Shown: positions 25,355-39,300, counted from the stretch's first letter. The stretch is DNA of 64,000 bases from Entophlyctis helioformis (GCA_025526915.1 JAHLKH010000042.1:1-64000), one strand, 5' to 3'. Numbers and translations: made by a program. Notes: a model not told the origin generated them from the sequence alone.

Positions 25355-28300
25355 TCATGCGGGCGGCAGCTCGGCGCGACAGACCGGACACTGGGCATGT
25401 GCAGGTGCCAGAGTGGGTCAGCATCAACCGTCGACAACGTTGTCCTCGCAGGCAGGCAGGCAGGCAGGCAGGCAGGAGGGCAGGCAGGAGGGCAGGCAGG
25501 AGGGCATGGATGCGCACCTCGAGTTTGATCTCCATCCACCGCTCCAGGCATTCGGTGTGGAAAATGTGGTGGCACGGCGTGACCATGTAGTTGAGACGGT
25601 CGGTGGCCAGCAACAGATCTGCAGACGACGCCAGTGCGGACGATGCCGACGAAAGTCCGGGTGCTTGTCTGCCTGCCGTTCTGGAGGGCTGTCCGGGTAT
25701 AGATACAGAGGGCGATGCAGAAACTGCGGTGTGCGGTGTTGGCGGTCTGGCTGGTCGCACAGGCATGAAGCAGATGGCACACTCGTTGTTGCTGGGCCGA
25801 GATGCCGATATCAGCGATCCTCGCCCAGCCAGCCGTTGCCGTGCTGTTTGAGATGGCCCTGGTGTGGCCGATGTCACTGCCGATCCAGCCACGCGCGTGC
25901 TGCCAGACGCGTCTCCAGCCCCAGCTCCAGATGCAGCCTCGCTGTTCAAGTGGCTTCCGCCCGAGACCGAATGCTGAGGCGGCGGATACAACACCTCTGC
26001 CGTCTCTGCCGTCTCGCCCTGTGCTGCCATGGACTCCTCATCAGGCGAAAGCAGGACTGGATGGTAGTCGTACGACGGCGGGATCCACTACCATGCGTAT
26101 TGCCATTGCCAATCGTGCTGTCAATACCTTGCAGGAAAAGGCACGATGCAGCGGCAAATACAGACCTGCGGTGGCACGAATCGTCGTGGTCCAAGTGTTT
26201 CCTGCAGCATCAACACTATCGCCTGCAACGCAACATAGACAGTGAGAGCGATGGCTGTTCCTGTCCGTGGCGGGTCGTTCAGGTCGAGAATGCTGACTGG
26301 GCATGCCAGCACGTAAAGCGGCACGAGCAGACGCGTGACGGACATTCCAATAATGTACGATCTGTGCCAGCCACAAAGTCTCAGCATGAGTGCGCCACAT
26401 GTCCTTTGCACAAATGCCGCACGTACCTGTCAAACACGCGTCGAGTATTGCGCTGAATGTTGCTGATGATCTGCGGGATCCAGAACGAGTGCAGAACAAA
26501 CGTGCCAAGCACGATCATGGTCGGCGATCTCGACGCAAAACGGTAAAAGACGCCAAGGCCAATCAGCAAGCCCGCATCTGTTTACGTGGCACGCGTTCGA
26601 CGCGCTGTTAGCAGCAGGCATATGTAGCCCAAAAAGAGCGCCAATCGGCCAAGGCAGCAGCCACATACAAAGGCGGAACCGCAGGATCGTCTCGCTGTTG
26701 AATGTGCTCCGTCGTCTAGCCATGATGACATTGAACAGCTGTCGGATCCCAAACACTGAGAACAGCGAAAACTTGAGAAACGCTGCTGTCGCGTAGGGCA
26801 GAAACAGCGCCGCTATTGCCACATGGATAGACAGTGGTCAGCAACAGCGTGTGCCCGCAATCCAGGCAATCTAGACGCGACAGTGTAACTCACGCTTCAT
26901 GATGGCAGAAATCAGCAACACCATGCACATGTACATGTCGAGCATACACGACAACGCAATGGTTATGTAGGATATCTTGGTGAGGGCCTGCCCGCATGGC
27001 AATGGGATCAACCAGTGTGTAAGCCGCCGATCGTACGGGATGCACATCAGAAGCGAAACGGAGATATGCATTGCGTACGGATTGTGAAATGGCACGCTGC
27101 ATCTGCTTGGCAGTCAGAAATAGCTCGACGAGCGTCACAAGCGCCAGACACGCCCCCATGTTGCGGCTCTTGTTAAGGAACAGATCCAGCTTGCGTCCTT
27201 GAATGCGCCCCGTGTAAAGCAGTGCTTGGCAGTTTGGCGACACAAGAGACATGTTGGCAAACTGCTTTGGAGGAAAGATGGTCGACTGCCCTTCTTTCAG
27301 CAGCAGCTCTGTTCCTCGACCAAGCAAGGCAGCGGTCATGTCAATGCCACGGACGCGTCGAGCGGCAACTGTGCATGCTACCAAACTAGCCAATAAGCCA
27401 ACCAACCTCGTTCGAGACTCCGCAGCTGTTCCCGCGTGGCTTTTAGCGGATGCAGCTGCATGTAGATCCAAAACTTGCACTTCACTTTGGATGTCGATGG
27501 CTCCACTACACGCAGTTGAAGTGTCTGCAGTCAGTGGCTTGTTTAGGGGGGATTAGCACGACTCATAGCGATGGCAGACACCTTCTTGGCTTGATTTGCC
27601 GTTCTCCTGTAGCTGAATGCGCAGCCGCTCGATGTAGTCTTGGTTGGCCTGCCACAGTGTCTTGACCGCGCTGTCAAACTTGTCCTGCTCGAGCATCATC
27701 TTTGGGAGATCGTAAAGATACAGATCGCTGCGGATCCAGAAACGTCAGAATGCCACTCATCCACGCATCCGGAAAGAACCAGTGGCATAGCCCGATGACG
27801 CTCACGTTTCATCTGGACTGCTCTGTAGAAATAGCATGCCCTCGCTGATAAAATGCAGGCCGTGCACAAGCGACTCAAACGAGCTGCTGCCGTCCTCCAG
27901 ATCCAGTCTGCCTTCCATGTACGAGATGTTGGGCGACGATGTCGCATTGGCAAGCAGCCGCAGTCTAAACGATCCGTCTTTGGCAAGGTTCATGCCGCCA
28001 AGCATGCTGGCAACGCTCGTCGCCGATTCTACAGCCTTTGTGGGCAGCTGTGCTTGTGGTGGTGTTGACGATGGAGATGGCGATGGCGATGCTGGAGAAT
28101 GCGGCTGCTGCCCCAGCAGGACCGATATGTTCTCTGCAAGCGTCACCGACTTCCAGCGGCCTGTCGAGCACCGATCGCATGTGGGCAGTGGTCAGCAACG
28201 GGCAGTGGTCAGCAAGCATATCGCCACAGCCAATCGAGTCGAACGGCTCCAACCTTGAAAGCGGCCGGTGACGTTGGAGTAGAACACTGGCTGCGAGGCT

Positions 28301-28656
28301 GGAGAGGGCGGCAGTGCATAGACATGTGTGTCCAGCCACTGCGTGAATGTCGGCGACATGCTTGTCTGCAACGGAAAGGGGCATGCACCAGGCCAGCCGA
28401 AGCCAAGGTCAGTTGAAGCCAGGTCAGTTGAAGCCACCAACAATGACAACGCCGCGGATGAACATCTGGCAGCGGCGACAGACCGACGGACCTTGTTGAG
28501 AGCAAACGTCATGTTGGCCAGCACCATGGCCTCGTGCTCGTGGACCTCGAGCTGCCTCTCGACCGGCAGCTCATTCTTCTTGCCGGTCGGGTCGAAGAAG
28601 TACAGCACAAAGAAGCACACCCACAGGAACACCAGCAGGCGGCTTGTCGTCGACAT
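25355..28656 (-). CDS. TUL1: Dsc1/Tul1 Golgi RING-H2 E3 ubiquitin ligase
   Basis: Transmembrane ubiquitin ligase of the Golgi/endosome Dsc complex. Starts at 28656 with MSTTSRLLVFLWVCFFVLYF, a signal-anchor, followed by a lumenal region (LLANATSSPNISYMEGRLDL near 27910-27960). Several hydrophobic helices lie between 27100 and 26130, e.g. MLIGLGVFYRFASRSPTMIV and FVLHSFWIPQIISNIQRNTR. The C-terminal RING starts CAICF (near 25770), has a long Ser/Ala/Pro insertion, and continues MVTPCHHIFHTECLERWMEI (near 25525-25590). The last exon (from about 25392) encodes CPVCRAELPPA and ends at 25355. The RING insertion of about 60 residues between the second and third zinc ligands is longer than usual. 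The intron between KLE and CPVC holds a (GGCA)n repeat. Middle exon edges are approximate. Confidence 0.88.
25448..25505. repeat. (GGCA)n / (GGAGGGCA)n repeat in TUL1 intron
   Basis: Tandem GGCA units that change into GGAGGGCA units, inside the last intron of the Dsc1/Tul1 gene on the minus strand. Confidence 0.93.
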
Positions 28657-28753
28657 CCTGATCGTATTGTGCGATCTGAATCCCGCAGCAAAGTTGGTGA
28701 CGAGAGCGTCAATGTCAAGAAGGCTGTGAGAGACTCGAGCAGGCATCAGAGGT

Positions 28754-30255
28754 TCATTGGCGCAGAGACATGTACGATCCCAGCACACGCACATCGATGC
28801 AGAAGTTGTTGAGATCGCCAATGGCGTCTTTCAGCGGCGTGTCCTGCGGATGGCCCTCGCACTCGACAAAGAACACATAGTGCCACATGCGCTGGCCAGA
28901 CGGCCGCGAGTCGATCTTGGTCAGATTGATCTCGCGCTGCTTCATGACGTTGAGCGCATCGCAGAGTGCGCCTGGCTGCCGGTGATCGACCGTGAACTGG
29001 ATGAGCGTGCGGTCCCTTCCAGTCGGTGCATCCATAACATGGCCAATGATGAAGAAACGAGTCGTGTTGTCTGCCATGGCGTTTGTTGCAGGTTCGGTCA
29101 GAGGATGAGTGGCATGCCTTGCAGATCGCCCGAGTGCCGGGCTGCGATTAAAGGCACCACAGGCATGCACAGCACTTACTCTTGAGATCTTCAATGTTCT
29201 CGTCAAGAACGTTCAGGCTGTACAGGTCCGCACAGACCGCGCTGCAGATGGCAGCGGCGCCTGCCTCGTTGGCTGCAATATCTGCAGCCTTGGATGTCGA
29301 TGGCGCATTGACACGCTCGACATAGGGCAGGTTGGCATCGAGCCACTTGGAACACTGTCCAAGTGCCTCTGGATGGCTGTACACGCGCTTGATCTTGTCC
29401 TTGCTAGTGTTGGACAGCAGGCAATGATGCACGGCCAGATACGTCTCGCCGCGCACCATGACACGAGTCTCGGGTGCGGCAGCCACAAACCAGTCGAGCG
29501 TCTGCTGCACTGTGCCAAACGTGGAGTTTTCAAACGGCACCAGACCGTATGTCACGCTGCCTGACTCGACTGCCTCGAACACGGCGCGGATCGTCGACTT
29601 TTCAATGTACGACAGCGAGTCGCCAAACTTTTCGTATGCGCTCTGGTACGAGTATGAGCCGCGCGGGCCGAGAAAGGCAATGGTCGTGTCTTTCTGAAGG
29701 GCGATCGACGCTGACATGATCTCGCGGTAGATAGCCTGGATGGCGCTGTTGGGCAGCGGGCCATGGTTGAGACGCTCGGCCTGGAGAGTTGCGAGCAGTG
29801 GGCCGCACAAGCGTGTCAGCCACGACATGCACGGACGGGCTGTGTCTGTGCACACAGATCCATCGATCCGCATCCATCCGGCAAGCACGTGCCTGGGCAA
29901 AGACCTCCTGCTCGCGCTTTGGGATGTGCGGCTGCGAGATGATACTGCAGCGGCCAGACATGCACGGACACGCAGCGTCGTCAGCAGCCGTCAAGCGTCA
30001 CCAAGAGAGCGTAGCACGGCACAAGAGCTAAGGCGGCGATGTGCCGAGCAGAATAGTGCAGTGCAGTGCAGTGCAGTGCAGAGGCGAGCAAGGCAGCAGG
30101 TTCATGTGGTTCACCGCCGCTGCAAAGACGCACCCCAGGTCTTTCTTGGCCGAGCCAATGCTGATGCTCACAGACGCACGCTCGTTGAGCAACTGCACGA
30201 GGCGGGTGTCAATGTCGTCGATGCGGCTGCGAAGCTGCGGCAGGCCGTCTGTCAT
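28754..30255 (-). CDS. pheA: Bifunctional chorismate mutase-prephenate dehydratase (P-protein)
   Basis: Converts chorismate to prephenate and then to phenylpyruvate in phenylalanine synthesis. Exons 30134-30255, 29893-29944, 29180-29780 and 28754-29070 join in phase to 363 aa. Residues 1-85 are an AroQ chorismate mutase: LPQLRSRIDDIDTRLVQLLN, ERASVSISIGSAKK, KREQEVFAQ and LPNSAIQAIYREIMSASIAL. Then the dehydratase: IAFLGPRGSYSYQSAYEKFG, YGLVPFENSTFGTVQQTLDW and the catalytic TRF at residue ~260 (NTTRFFIIGH). Last is an ACT domain with TVDHRQPGALCDALNVMKQ and IDSRPSG, the Phe-binding ESRP-type motif. The fusion order is that of bacterial P-proteins; most fungi have separate Aro7 and Pha2. Intron 2 has a gc..ag border. 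The acidic residue usual before the KRE helix (YDPERE) is replaced by Ile. Start 49 bp from RIM15. Confidence 0.92.
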
Positions 30256-30304
30256 GCTGGTCGGCTGGCTGGTCCTTGGTTGCGTTGGCGAAGAGTCGGA
30301 GAAG
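30256..30304. promoter_or_regulatory. 49-bp divergent start-codon spacer
   Basis: Between pheA and RIM15. Contains gctggtcggctggctggtcc. Confidence 0.55.
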
Positions 30305-33300
30305 ATGGCCAATCGCGATGAGCTTGATCCAAACCAGATCGTATTGGCCACTCCTTGGCCAATCATGGAACACATTGAGCAGCCTCGGCCATTGTCAGGT
30401 GCAGCAGATCCAGCAGCAACAGCAGCAGCAGCACAGCCCGATGATCGGCCGGCTGTGGTCTCCGGCATAGAGGACGACGGCGGCGCGCAGAATAGGGCAT
30501 CTGCTGGTGCTGGAAACCAGTTGCTGGATGACTGTCCGCTCGACTGGTCGGCCGATGATGTAGACGACTTTAGTCTGGCAAGCGTGACGGTCGCGCTGTG
30601 CAGCCCTCGGAAGAGCACAAGCAGCGCATCGAGCGATCGCAGACAGCGGCTGCCGCCACCTCTTGACCTCACCTCCAGCTTCGGGCCGCCCTTTCCCCAG
30701 CCTCTGGCCCGCGTGTACGAGGAAGTCGACACGTCCAGAGACGGCGGCGATGTTGCGGCACACCGCGCGGCTTCGTTTGCAAAGACACGCTCGGCTTCTG
30801 TCTCGGCCACTGCTGCAGCACAGCAAGCATCGCTGTCGGCATCCACATCGGCTTCGGGGTCGCCGTCGGCATCAGTACTCCTTCTCAAGCAAGCAGAGTA
30901 CACTGACACGCCGCACTCTGATGCTGCTGCTGCGCCAGTGTCGGCTGCTTCGGGGACAGCATATGCTGCGCCACCTGACGACCATGATTCCCAAACATCG
31001 TCGTTTCCGCCGCATCCAGCCTCGGGCAGCGACAAACCATCCTCATTGGGTTTGTATCTCAGCAATATCCAGCAGCAACCACCGCCGCCACCACATGCCC
31101 GATCGTCGCGAGCATCCAGCGCAAGCAAGTCTTTCCACGAACGCAGCATATCTGGCCCGCCTGCAAGCCCGCTCCGAAACCTGAGCATCCCAAGATCCGT
31201 GTCATTTCGTGGCCCAAAGAGCGCCGACATTGGCGGTGGCCGCAGAGACATGTCCGCATCGCCTGTTGGATCGTTCCCGACCGCATCAACGCAGGGCATT
31301 CCGCGCAGCGCAGTCAGCAGCAGCGTCTCAAACGTCAGGGTCGACGCCCGCCAGTCGAGCACCAGTATGCGATCGTCCCAGATCATCGACGACCGGCTTG
31401 CAACGGACGCGTCCATGTACTCGCCATTCCATGGCCAGATGCACATCCCTCAGTCGCAGTTGACTACGCAGTTCCATCAGCAGCATCAGCAACAGCGGTC
31501 ACAAGCTTGGTCCACAGCCAACTCATTCTCGCAACTGCACGACGGCTCAGGTTCATCACGGCCCGTGCACGGATCCAATCCAGCATCATCAGTCGCCATC
31601 CCAGGATTGTCGGCAAATGGCACTGGATGTGCAACGACGCCCTCGTCGTCATCTGCAGGGACCCCAACAAAGTATGCACCGCGTAGGCGGCGACATTCGC
31701 TGCAAGAGAAGCGAGGCTCGGTCTCCTCTCAGGCGTCCACGCCCCTGTACGGCATCTACTTTCCGCCCCAGCCGCAACAGCACTCAATCACAGCAGTCGC
31801 AGTCACAGCAGTCACAGTCGCAGTCGCAGCACCACCAGAACCAGCTTGGCGTGTATGGCTACTACCCGTACCGATCATCACGTGCAGCATCGGTCTCGTC
31901 AGAAGCATCCTCGATCATGCCGAGCTTCATGTCAATCCGTGTTGTTCCAGATCCGTCAGACACTAACATCTACACGTCTGTTGGCGGCATCACGCACCGA
32001 TCGCCAAGCATAGCACCGAGTATGCGCGAAGGGATGGGGTCTTTTCCAGTGACACCGTTGTCGCCCATGTTCCCCGGCGGCATGTTCTCGTTTCCTGTTC
32101 CGACGCCGCAACAGCCGCAACAGCCGCTTGATCAGCTGTCCGTCTCGTTCAATAGCAGCCATACGCCAACCCGCCATCGCCGCATCACCAGCCCAAGCAT
32201 CCCTGTTACCTCGCTGGCCGCAGTAGGAATGTTTGCGGGTACGGCAGAGCTGCTGCTTTGGGATACCCAGGGACTGGCACTGGCACCGGCACAGATCAGC
32301 TGGGATCAAGATCGGCACCCTTCAAGCGCGACCAGTCCCAATCGCAGCGGCCGTTCTCGGGAGGTGCTCTTCCGTGGCGCATTCCAGAAAACCAAATGAG
32401 CTTTGCAAGCTCCATGACCGACGACTCGCTGTGGGCCATGGGTCCGTCGGCCTTTGCCATGGCGATGGCAGACGACACTGCATCGGCGCAGGCTGAATCA
32501 GAGTTCTGCGCGGATCGAGTGTGCACGCGTCTCAGTCTGTGGCATGGCTTCCACAAGTGCGGAACAGCATCGATATGCACGGCATGCCGGTCGGAGTCAC
32601 ATGGGGCGGCATCCAGATCGAGTCTGCGCCGACTGCGTTTGAGTTTCTGGATCCGTCCGTGTCGTCAGACCAGTTTGACGTGTCGCGTCTGCTGCTGCAG
32701 GAGCTCATTGCAGCCAAAACGACTGCCGATCATGCCATCCGAATGCTCCTTGGCCTGCCCAGTGAGATGGTTAACAGCGACACGTCCATCAACGAGAATG
32801 CGGTTGGGACCACGGGCACTGTGTCAGGTGGTGCTGCGGCTGGCAGTGCTCAAGTCATGGATCGCGACCCAGGCCTGTCTCGTGACACGCGGTGGCTCAA
32901 CAGTCAGGTGCAAGATGACAGAGCAGGGCGGGTCACCGATACGCAATCTGCAATCGACCCAACACCAGAGAACCGACCTGTAGCGTTGGAGTCCGCAGGC
33001 AACATTGGTGCAGGCTCGTCCTCTTCTCGCAAGCAGTCTGCCCCGCATGCCAGCACCATACCGCAAGATCAGTCCATTGGCAGCCCTCTGCGCAAGTCAC
33101 ACGACGGCCTCGCCAGAAAGCAAGCCTTGTCCATTCCAAGAGTTGGCCGCAGTCTGTCATTGGTGAGCCACCAATGCGCAATGCTTTTCGCTTGCATCTG
33201 TCACACCACTTACATCTGCCATTCATCCGCCAGCCTCGTCGCACGACGTGTTCCTTGAACGCGTTCAGACAATGGCTCGCCTGATTCTGCAGACGCCGTA

Positions 33301-36300
33301 CCAGGTGTATGTCAACACTCCATTGCGCTCGATTTCATGTCCAACTTGCAGGACCTCATGGCGGAGCAGAGACAGCTGATAGTGGGATCGATTGATGCCG
33401 AGGATCTCATCACCAAGCTGCTGTTTGTCTTTGCACCCGTCTCGCGTGTCGCCGAGTCGTTGGTAGGCTGGATCTGCACCATTGCCTTGGCATGCGATTG
33501 ATGGAAATCCTACTCTAACGCCGTCGCGTGATGGTTAACCAGAACAACTACGAGGCGAGCGTCCGGTCGGCCAAACTCAAGGTCATCACCGAGGATGATC
33601 ACGACTGCCTGAATGACGACGCTGGCTACGCAATGGACGACTACTATCGACGCGGAAGCCAGCAAATCACGACCCCGCTGTCGACGCCTGTGCTAGACTA
33701 CATGATGTCAAAGCCAGCATCGCCGCGCAAGCCTGGCGTGACAAAGCCGGCGTCTGGCGACGAGTACACGGCAATCCGTGGGGCGGTTGCAACAAGCGCT
33801 TTGGCTGCCCAAGACGCGCAGGCATTCACGGCTCAGGACAAGCGTGCTTTAACTCACGATGATCAATCAACTAGCTCGTCACCTTTGATACTGACAGCCG
33901 AAGCGGCATCCACCTCAAACGCTGTCAAGGATGCCCTGTCCAAGTCGCCACGCTCACCAGCACCAGCCTCGTCGGCCATCTCAAGCGGTGGGGTTTCGGC
34001 AGCCGCTTCATCCACTTTCCAAGCGCCTGCGTCAGCCACCTCATCGTCGCTGTCTCCTGTGTCCGTCCAAAGTGCACATCAAGACACGAGCAGCGTCATT
34101 TTCATCACAGAAGCAAGCCCAGTCCGCCTGTCAGACAAGGCAATGTCTGAAGAGCCCCATGATGGCACAGCACGCGCGACTGTGGCTGCTTCAATAGACC
34201 TGACTGACCAGCCAGGATCTGTGCCAGGCGTCGCAGCACCGCGTCTCAAGACATCCATATCGCTGCGTGCAGCCCCTCTCTCTATCAAGGCCAGCGATCT
34301 GCAACCCAAGCGGCACTCTGAGACGACTCCAAAATCGCCCATCATCGCCAAACTCGTTCTTGAAAACCAGTTCACGGCCAAGTCCATGTCGGAATCGAAG
34401 CTCGAGCAGCCAGGCGGTGCAACATCGCTCCCGACATCGCCCACTGTTCATTCGGGCGAGTTAAAGTCAGATTCGCCCAAGCCTGCGTGGTGGACAAAGA
34501 TCAAGCGCTCGGACTCGACTGGGTCGCGACCTCAAAGCGCGCCATCCAGTCCGCCTGCCAAGCCCACCAAACGGGTATGTGCTGTTCACCTCAAGCCATG
34601 ATCGATCATTTGTGCAGTCATTGCCTGACACTCATACGTCCTCCCAACCAACCAACCAACCAACCAACCAACCAACCAACCAACCAACCAACCAACCAAC
34701 CAACCAACCAACCAACGAACCAACCAGATGAAGCCAGTCTCGGCGCTCTTGAAATCCATCCGACATGCGTTTCAAGGCAGCACCACATCGACATCTTCGT
34801 CGCCGCAGACATCTGCCGTGGCATCGACAGAGAGCATCAGCCGGCAGGGCAGCATTGGCGACTCTGGACGACACTCGCTTGGATTGCGCGAGCCCATTTC
34901 CCCATCTCCGCTGCACCAGCAACAGACGGCAGACGAAGCACGCGACTTGAGTTCATCCGACACGAGCTGGATCCGCACTGCCTCGGCGAAAGAGTCGGAC
35001 GAAATGACCAATAGCGGCGTGCGTGCAAGCATGTCGAGCGTGAATGGCAGCGGGCATGTCAGTATGCGTGGCAGTGGAAATGCAAGTGCAACCGGTGCTG
35101 TTCTGGCGGCCAGTCTGGGTCGGCACGAGGCCAGTGCAACTGGACACAAGCCTTTGCCTTCTGGGCCACTCAAGCAGCAGCATACTTCGACGCCGCCTGC
35201 AATCCCGTCAGGAGGATCGTCCCCAATAGCTGCAACAGCGACCGACCACACGAGACGTCGTCAGCAGCCGAGGCATCGGTCAAAAACCACGCCTTCCAGA
35301 TGCCAGCCGGATCCGCAACAGCAGCAGGCGAGAACGGGAGCGGCATAAAGACCGTCATGTGCCGTATCTGCGAAGTGCGGTATCCATTGCAGGCAATCGG
35401 AGGGCATTCGCGGATCTGTGCAATCCAGCAAGAGTTCCATGCAAAGAACTGGACATTCAACGGCAAGCTGCGAAAGTACGCGTCGGTGCTCAAGGCGCGC
35501 AAGGAGCTGCTCAAGGTGCAAGAGTATGAAGACTGGGGCGAGTGGCAGCGTGTGCGTCGGCTGTGTGAGTACATTGAGAGCAAGACAATCAAGTGAGTGG
35601 ACTGCGGCTGGATGTGCACTTGCTCGCTGTCTATGACCTGCTGTGTTTGGAGATGCCATGCTAACGTTTGCATTGGGATGGGTTGGGCCTGAAATGGCAA
35701 TGCCAGAGCTGCTGAGCTCAATGACGAGTCTCCAAAAAAGGTCCTGTCCGGCATTGCAGCCATTGAGCGGTACATTGTCAAGATCCAACGATGCACCGAA
35801 GAGAGCAATGCTGGAACCGAGACGCAGGTCCTCACCATTGTCAAGCACGTTCTCCGAGTGGTGAGTCTATGTGGCTTTGCCAAGCGAACACGCTGCATGA
35901 TGAACCCCCTTGCATGTTTGTGCAGCTCGCAAACTGATGGAAATGGCTGGCAATCCGGCAGCTTGACGAGAAGAGGCGGCTGTACAACACGTGCTACGAG
36001 CAACTAAAGGCATCGGCGCGGCAGCGCAGCGTGACGCCCGACCAAGCATATGCAGAGGACCGCAAAGCATCTGCCGGTGACGCGCATACGGGCAAGGCAG
36101 GCAAAAGCAGATCCAGCTCATGGAACATGCTTGAAAGCAGTAGCAACAGCGGGTCCTTTGGAAACTCTCTTTCCCATTCGATCGGAACGCATGGAGCACC
36201 ACCGCCGGCAGCATCAGGAACAGCATCAAGCGCATCAGCTGGCACGAGCAACGTGTCAGCGTCGACTGGTACGGGGCACCGGTCGGATGAGAGTCGCGGC

Positions 36301-39300
36301 GGCAAGTTTGTGTCGCTCTTCACTGCGCTGCTGCGCGGAGGGGAGGCGGATCGTCCGCTGCTGGAAACACCGCCAAGACGCCGGTTGCACCGACTGCAAC
36401 CGCGACGCTTGAAACAGCCGAACGAGCCGAGCCCAAGCACAAGATACCCACGATTGACGATTTTGAGATCATCAAGCCCATCAGTCGCGGTGCATTTGGG
36501 TACATCCAAGCTTCTGCTCCCGCTTGTATGTCTGCACGCTTGTAAGCCATGAGTCAACTTACGCTACTCTGTCTGGTGGGGATGATCAGCAAGGTGTACT
36601 TGGCCAAGAAACGCACGACTCAAGATGCTTACGCCATCAAGGTGATCCGCAAAGACGACATGATTCGCAAGAACATGGTGTCGCAGGTTCTGGCAGAGCG
36701 GCATGTGCTGTCGCTCTCAAACAATCCGTTTGTCGTCCGGCTGTTTTATGCTTTCCACACCAAGGAGTATTTGTATCTTGTCATGGAGTATCTCTTGGAG
36801 GTATGGCATCTTCCAGAGGCTCCGAATCATTGCAGACTGCGCGGCTGACACCTGAAGGAATGCCGGCTTTGCGTCAATGCAGGTGATTTGAGCAGCTTAC
36901 TCTCGGCTTGGGGCGTGTTTCCCGAGTCCATGTGTGCCATCTACGGCGCCGAGGTCGCACTTGCCCTGTCATACCTGCACGCCAACGGAATCACGCACCG
37001 TGATCTCAAGCCTGACAGTGAGTGGCGGTGCCGGTGGTTGTCGTAGGGTTGGCAGCACGCGATACTCATATGTTGCTGATGATTTGGGCAGACATGCTCA
37101 TCACGAGTGAGGGGCATATCAAGCTGACGGTAAGGCCATTGAGCTCTGCGCGGCTTTGCATAGAATGGCATGGGGTGGCATCGGACTGATGAGTCTTGTG
37201 TGTGCACAGGACTTTGGACTTTCGCGGATCACAGTTGCAGAGCAGGAGTCAGTGCTACAAGTCACGTCGCCCAATTCTGCCTTGTCGGTGAGTGGGGGAG
37301 TATTGCTGGCCGAGCTGCCGTTTGGCTGACGCCACGCGCGAGACAGAACCTCAACACGCTTGTACGACGCAGACGCACCATGCAAACCAAGACCGTCGCC
37401 TCGACCAAGAGCCGGCCAGATCAGACCTCGCCGCATGGGAGCGAGCTGGATGACCTATCTGTGCCGCCGTCCATCTCCACCATCAGCGACTCGCCTATGC
37501 TGGTGTCCAAAGACGGGTCCCGCAACAACAGCAGCCTCCCGCGCAAAGTCAGCCGCAAGGAACAGCAGCAAGCGCGTGCTGCATCCAACAAGGCTGTCCT
37601 TGGCACGCCAGACTATCTTGCGCCGGAGCTGCTGCTGGGACTTGGACATGGCCCAGAGGTCGACTGGTGGTCGTTTGGCGTGTGCTTGTACGAATGGGTT
37701 GTTGGGTGTCCGCCGTTCATGGACGAGTCGATTGAGGGCATCTTTCGCAACATCCTTGACTACAGCCGATGCAGCCAGGATTTTGGTAAGCTGGCCGAAT
37801 GCGCATCTCCAAAAGCGATCGTATGGATTGCTGGCTGTCAGCGCTGCTCACATTGCATGGTTCTTGGCAGACATTGAGTGGCCAGACGAGGATGGCATGA
37901 CTAGTGCCTGCAAAGATCTCATCAAGCGGCTGTTGGATCCTGACGTCAAGACGCGCATGCGGTCCATGGGCATCAAAACGCACGAGTTCTTCATGCAGAT
38001 TGACTGGGAGCATGTGCGAGACCAGGCACCTCCCTTTGTGCCGCGTCCCGTTGATCTGACAGACACGAGCTACTTTGACAGTAAGTGCCGGGCTCTGCTG
38101 TTGTGCATGCGCGTGTTCAACTAACACGCGGTGGTGGCGATGGGCGACCGATGTAAACAGGCCGCAACATGAGGCCGGACATCCAGCGTTTGTCTGGCAT
38201 GAATCTGTCATTCCATGACTCGAGCGCACGGGACGGACACCGCAGCAGCGTCAACAAGAGCAGGTCTCTTGGCGATCTCAGCGCATCCAACGCAAGCGAG
38301 TCCATGAGCGGGGCCAAGGACAGCGTCTCGGATGGGTCGCAGATGGACCGTTCACAGAACCAGTCAATCGCATCCGGTGTCAGCGGATCGCTTCTGCGCG
38401 ACTCAAAGGAGCAGCTGCAGTCGACAGATGGATTGTCAATACCGAATGCGGCCACGCCACAGCAGCAGCCTGTCGCACATGACTCGTCATTGCAGCAGCC
38501 TCTGAAGCTGGATCGGGCCAACAGCGCGACAAAGGAAAGGAAGCAACACCTGCCCGGGGCCGTTCTAGGGACTGTGCTGGCAAACGAGACCATGAATGCG
38601 TCGCCTCGGCCCACTGTTTCTGCCGAGGGAAATGCAACCGGCGATGGTGCATCTGCATCTATCGGCGCAGCAAGTGTGGTCAGACGGAGTTCAAGCGTCA
38701 AAGGGCATGCCAAGAAGCGCGACGAGCCCGACCATTGTCTTTACAAGGACTCTGTCGTATGCTCAGACTCCAACATGGCCGCTGATGCGCACGACACGAC
38801 GCATACAGGGGCTGAGGATCTCCAACCCGGTGCCGACTCCAGTGCTCATCCACGAAGCAGCGCACCGAATGGCGCTGGCAACAATAGCAGCAGTCATGGC
38901 CGTCGAAAGCATCGCGACAAGGCACTGTCACAATCCAAGGATTCGCTTGGAGACGGAGGCAGCTCACGAGACTCGCTGTCCATGAGTGCCCTGAATACTG
39001 GAAACACCGGATTTGCATCTGCCGACGGGAGTGGTGGCGATGGCAGCGGTAGTGGCGGTGGCGGTGGCGGTGGCCCGACGGCACTGCCCAGCCTGCCTCC
39101 GCTGCCAAGGCAATCGTCGTCCAAAGCACGCAGGATGCCCGGGAAGCACAGCAAGCTAAGCAAGCCACTCATGGGCAGCGACACCAGTCTCGACCGACAC
39201 TTTCAAGAGTTCACATACACCAACTATCAAGTGCTCGGCGAGTACAATCGCGACGTGAGCGCAATGATGGGCGACAAGCCACCGCCGCTGCAACTGGACG

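Noticed and set aside
28754..30255. Bacterial contamination as the source of the CM-PDT gene
   Set aside because: It has three in-phase spliceosomal introns and lies between two fungal genes in continuous sequence.
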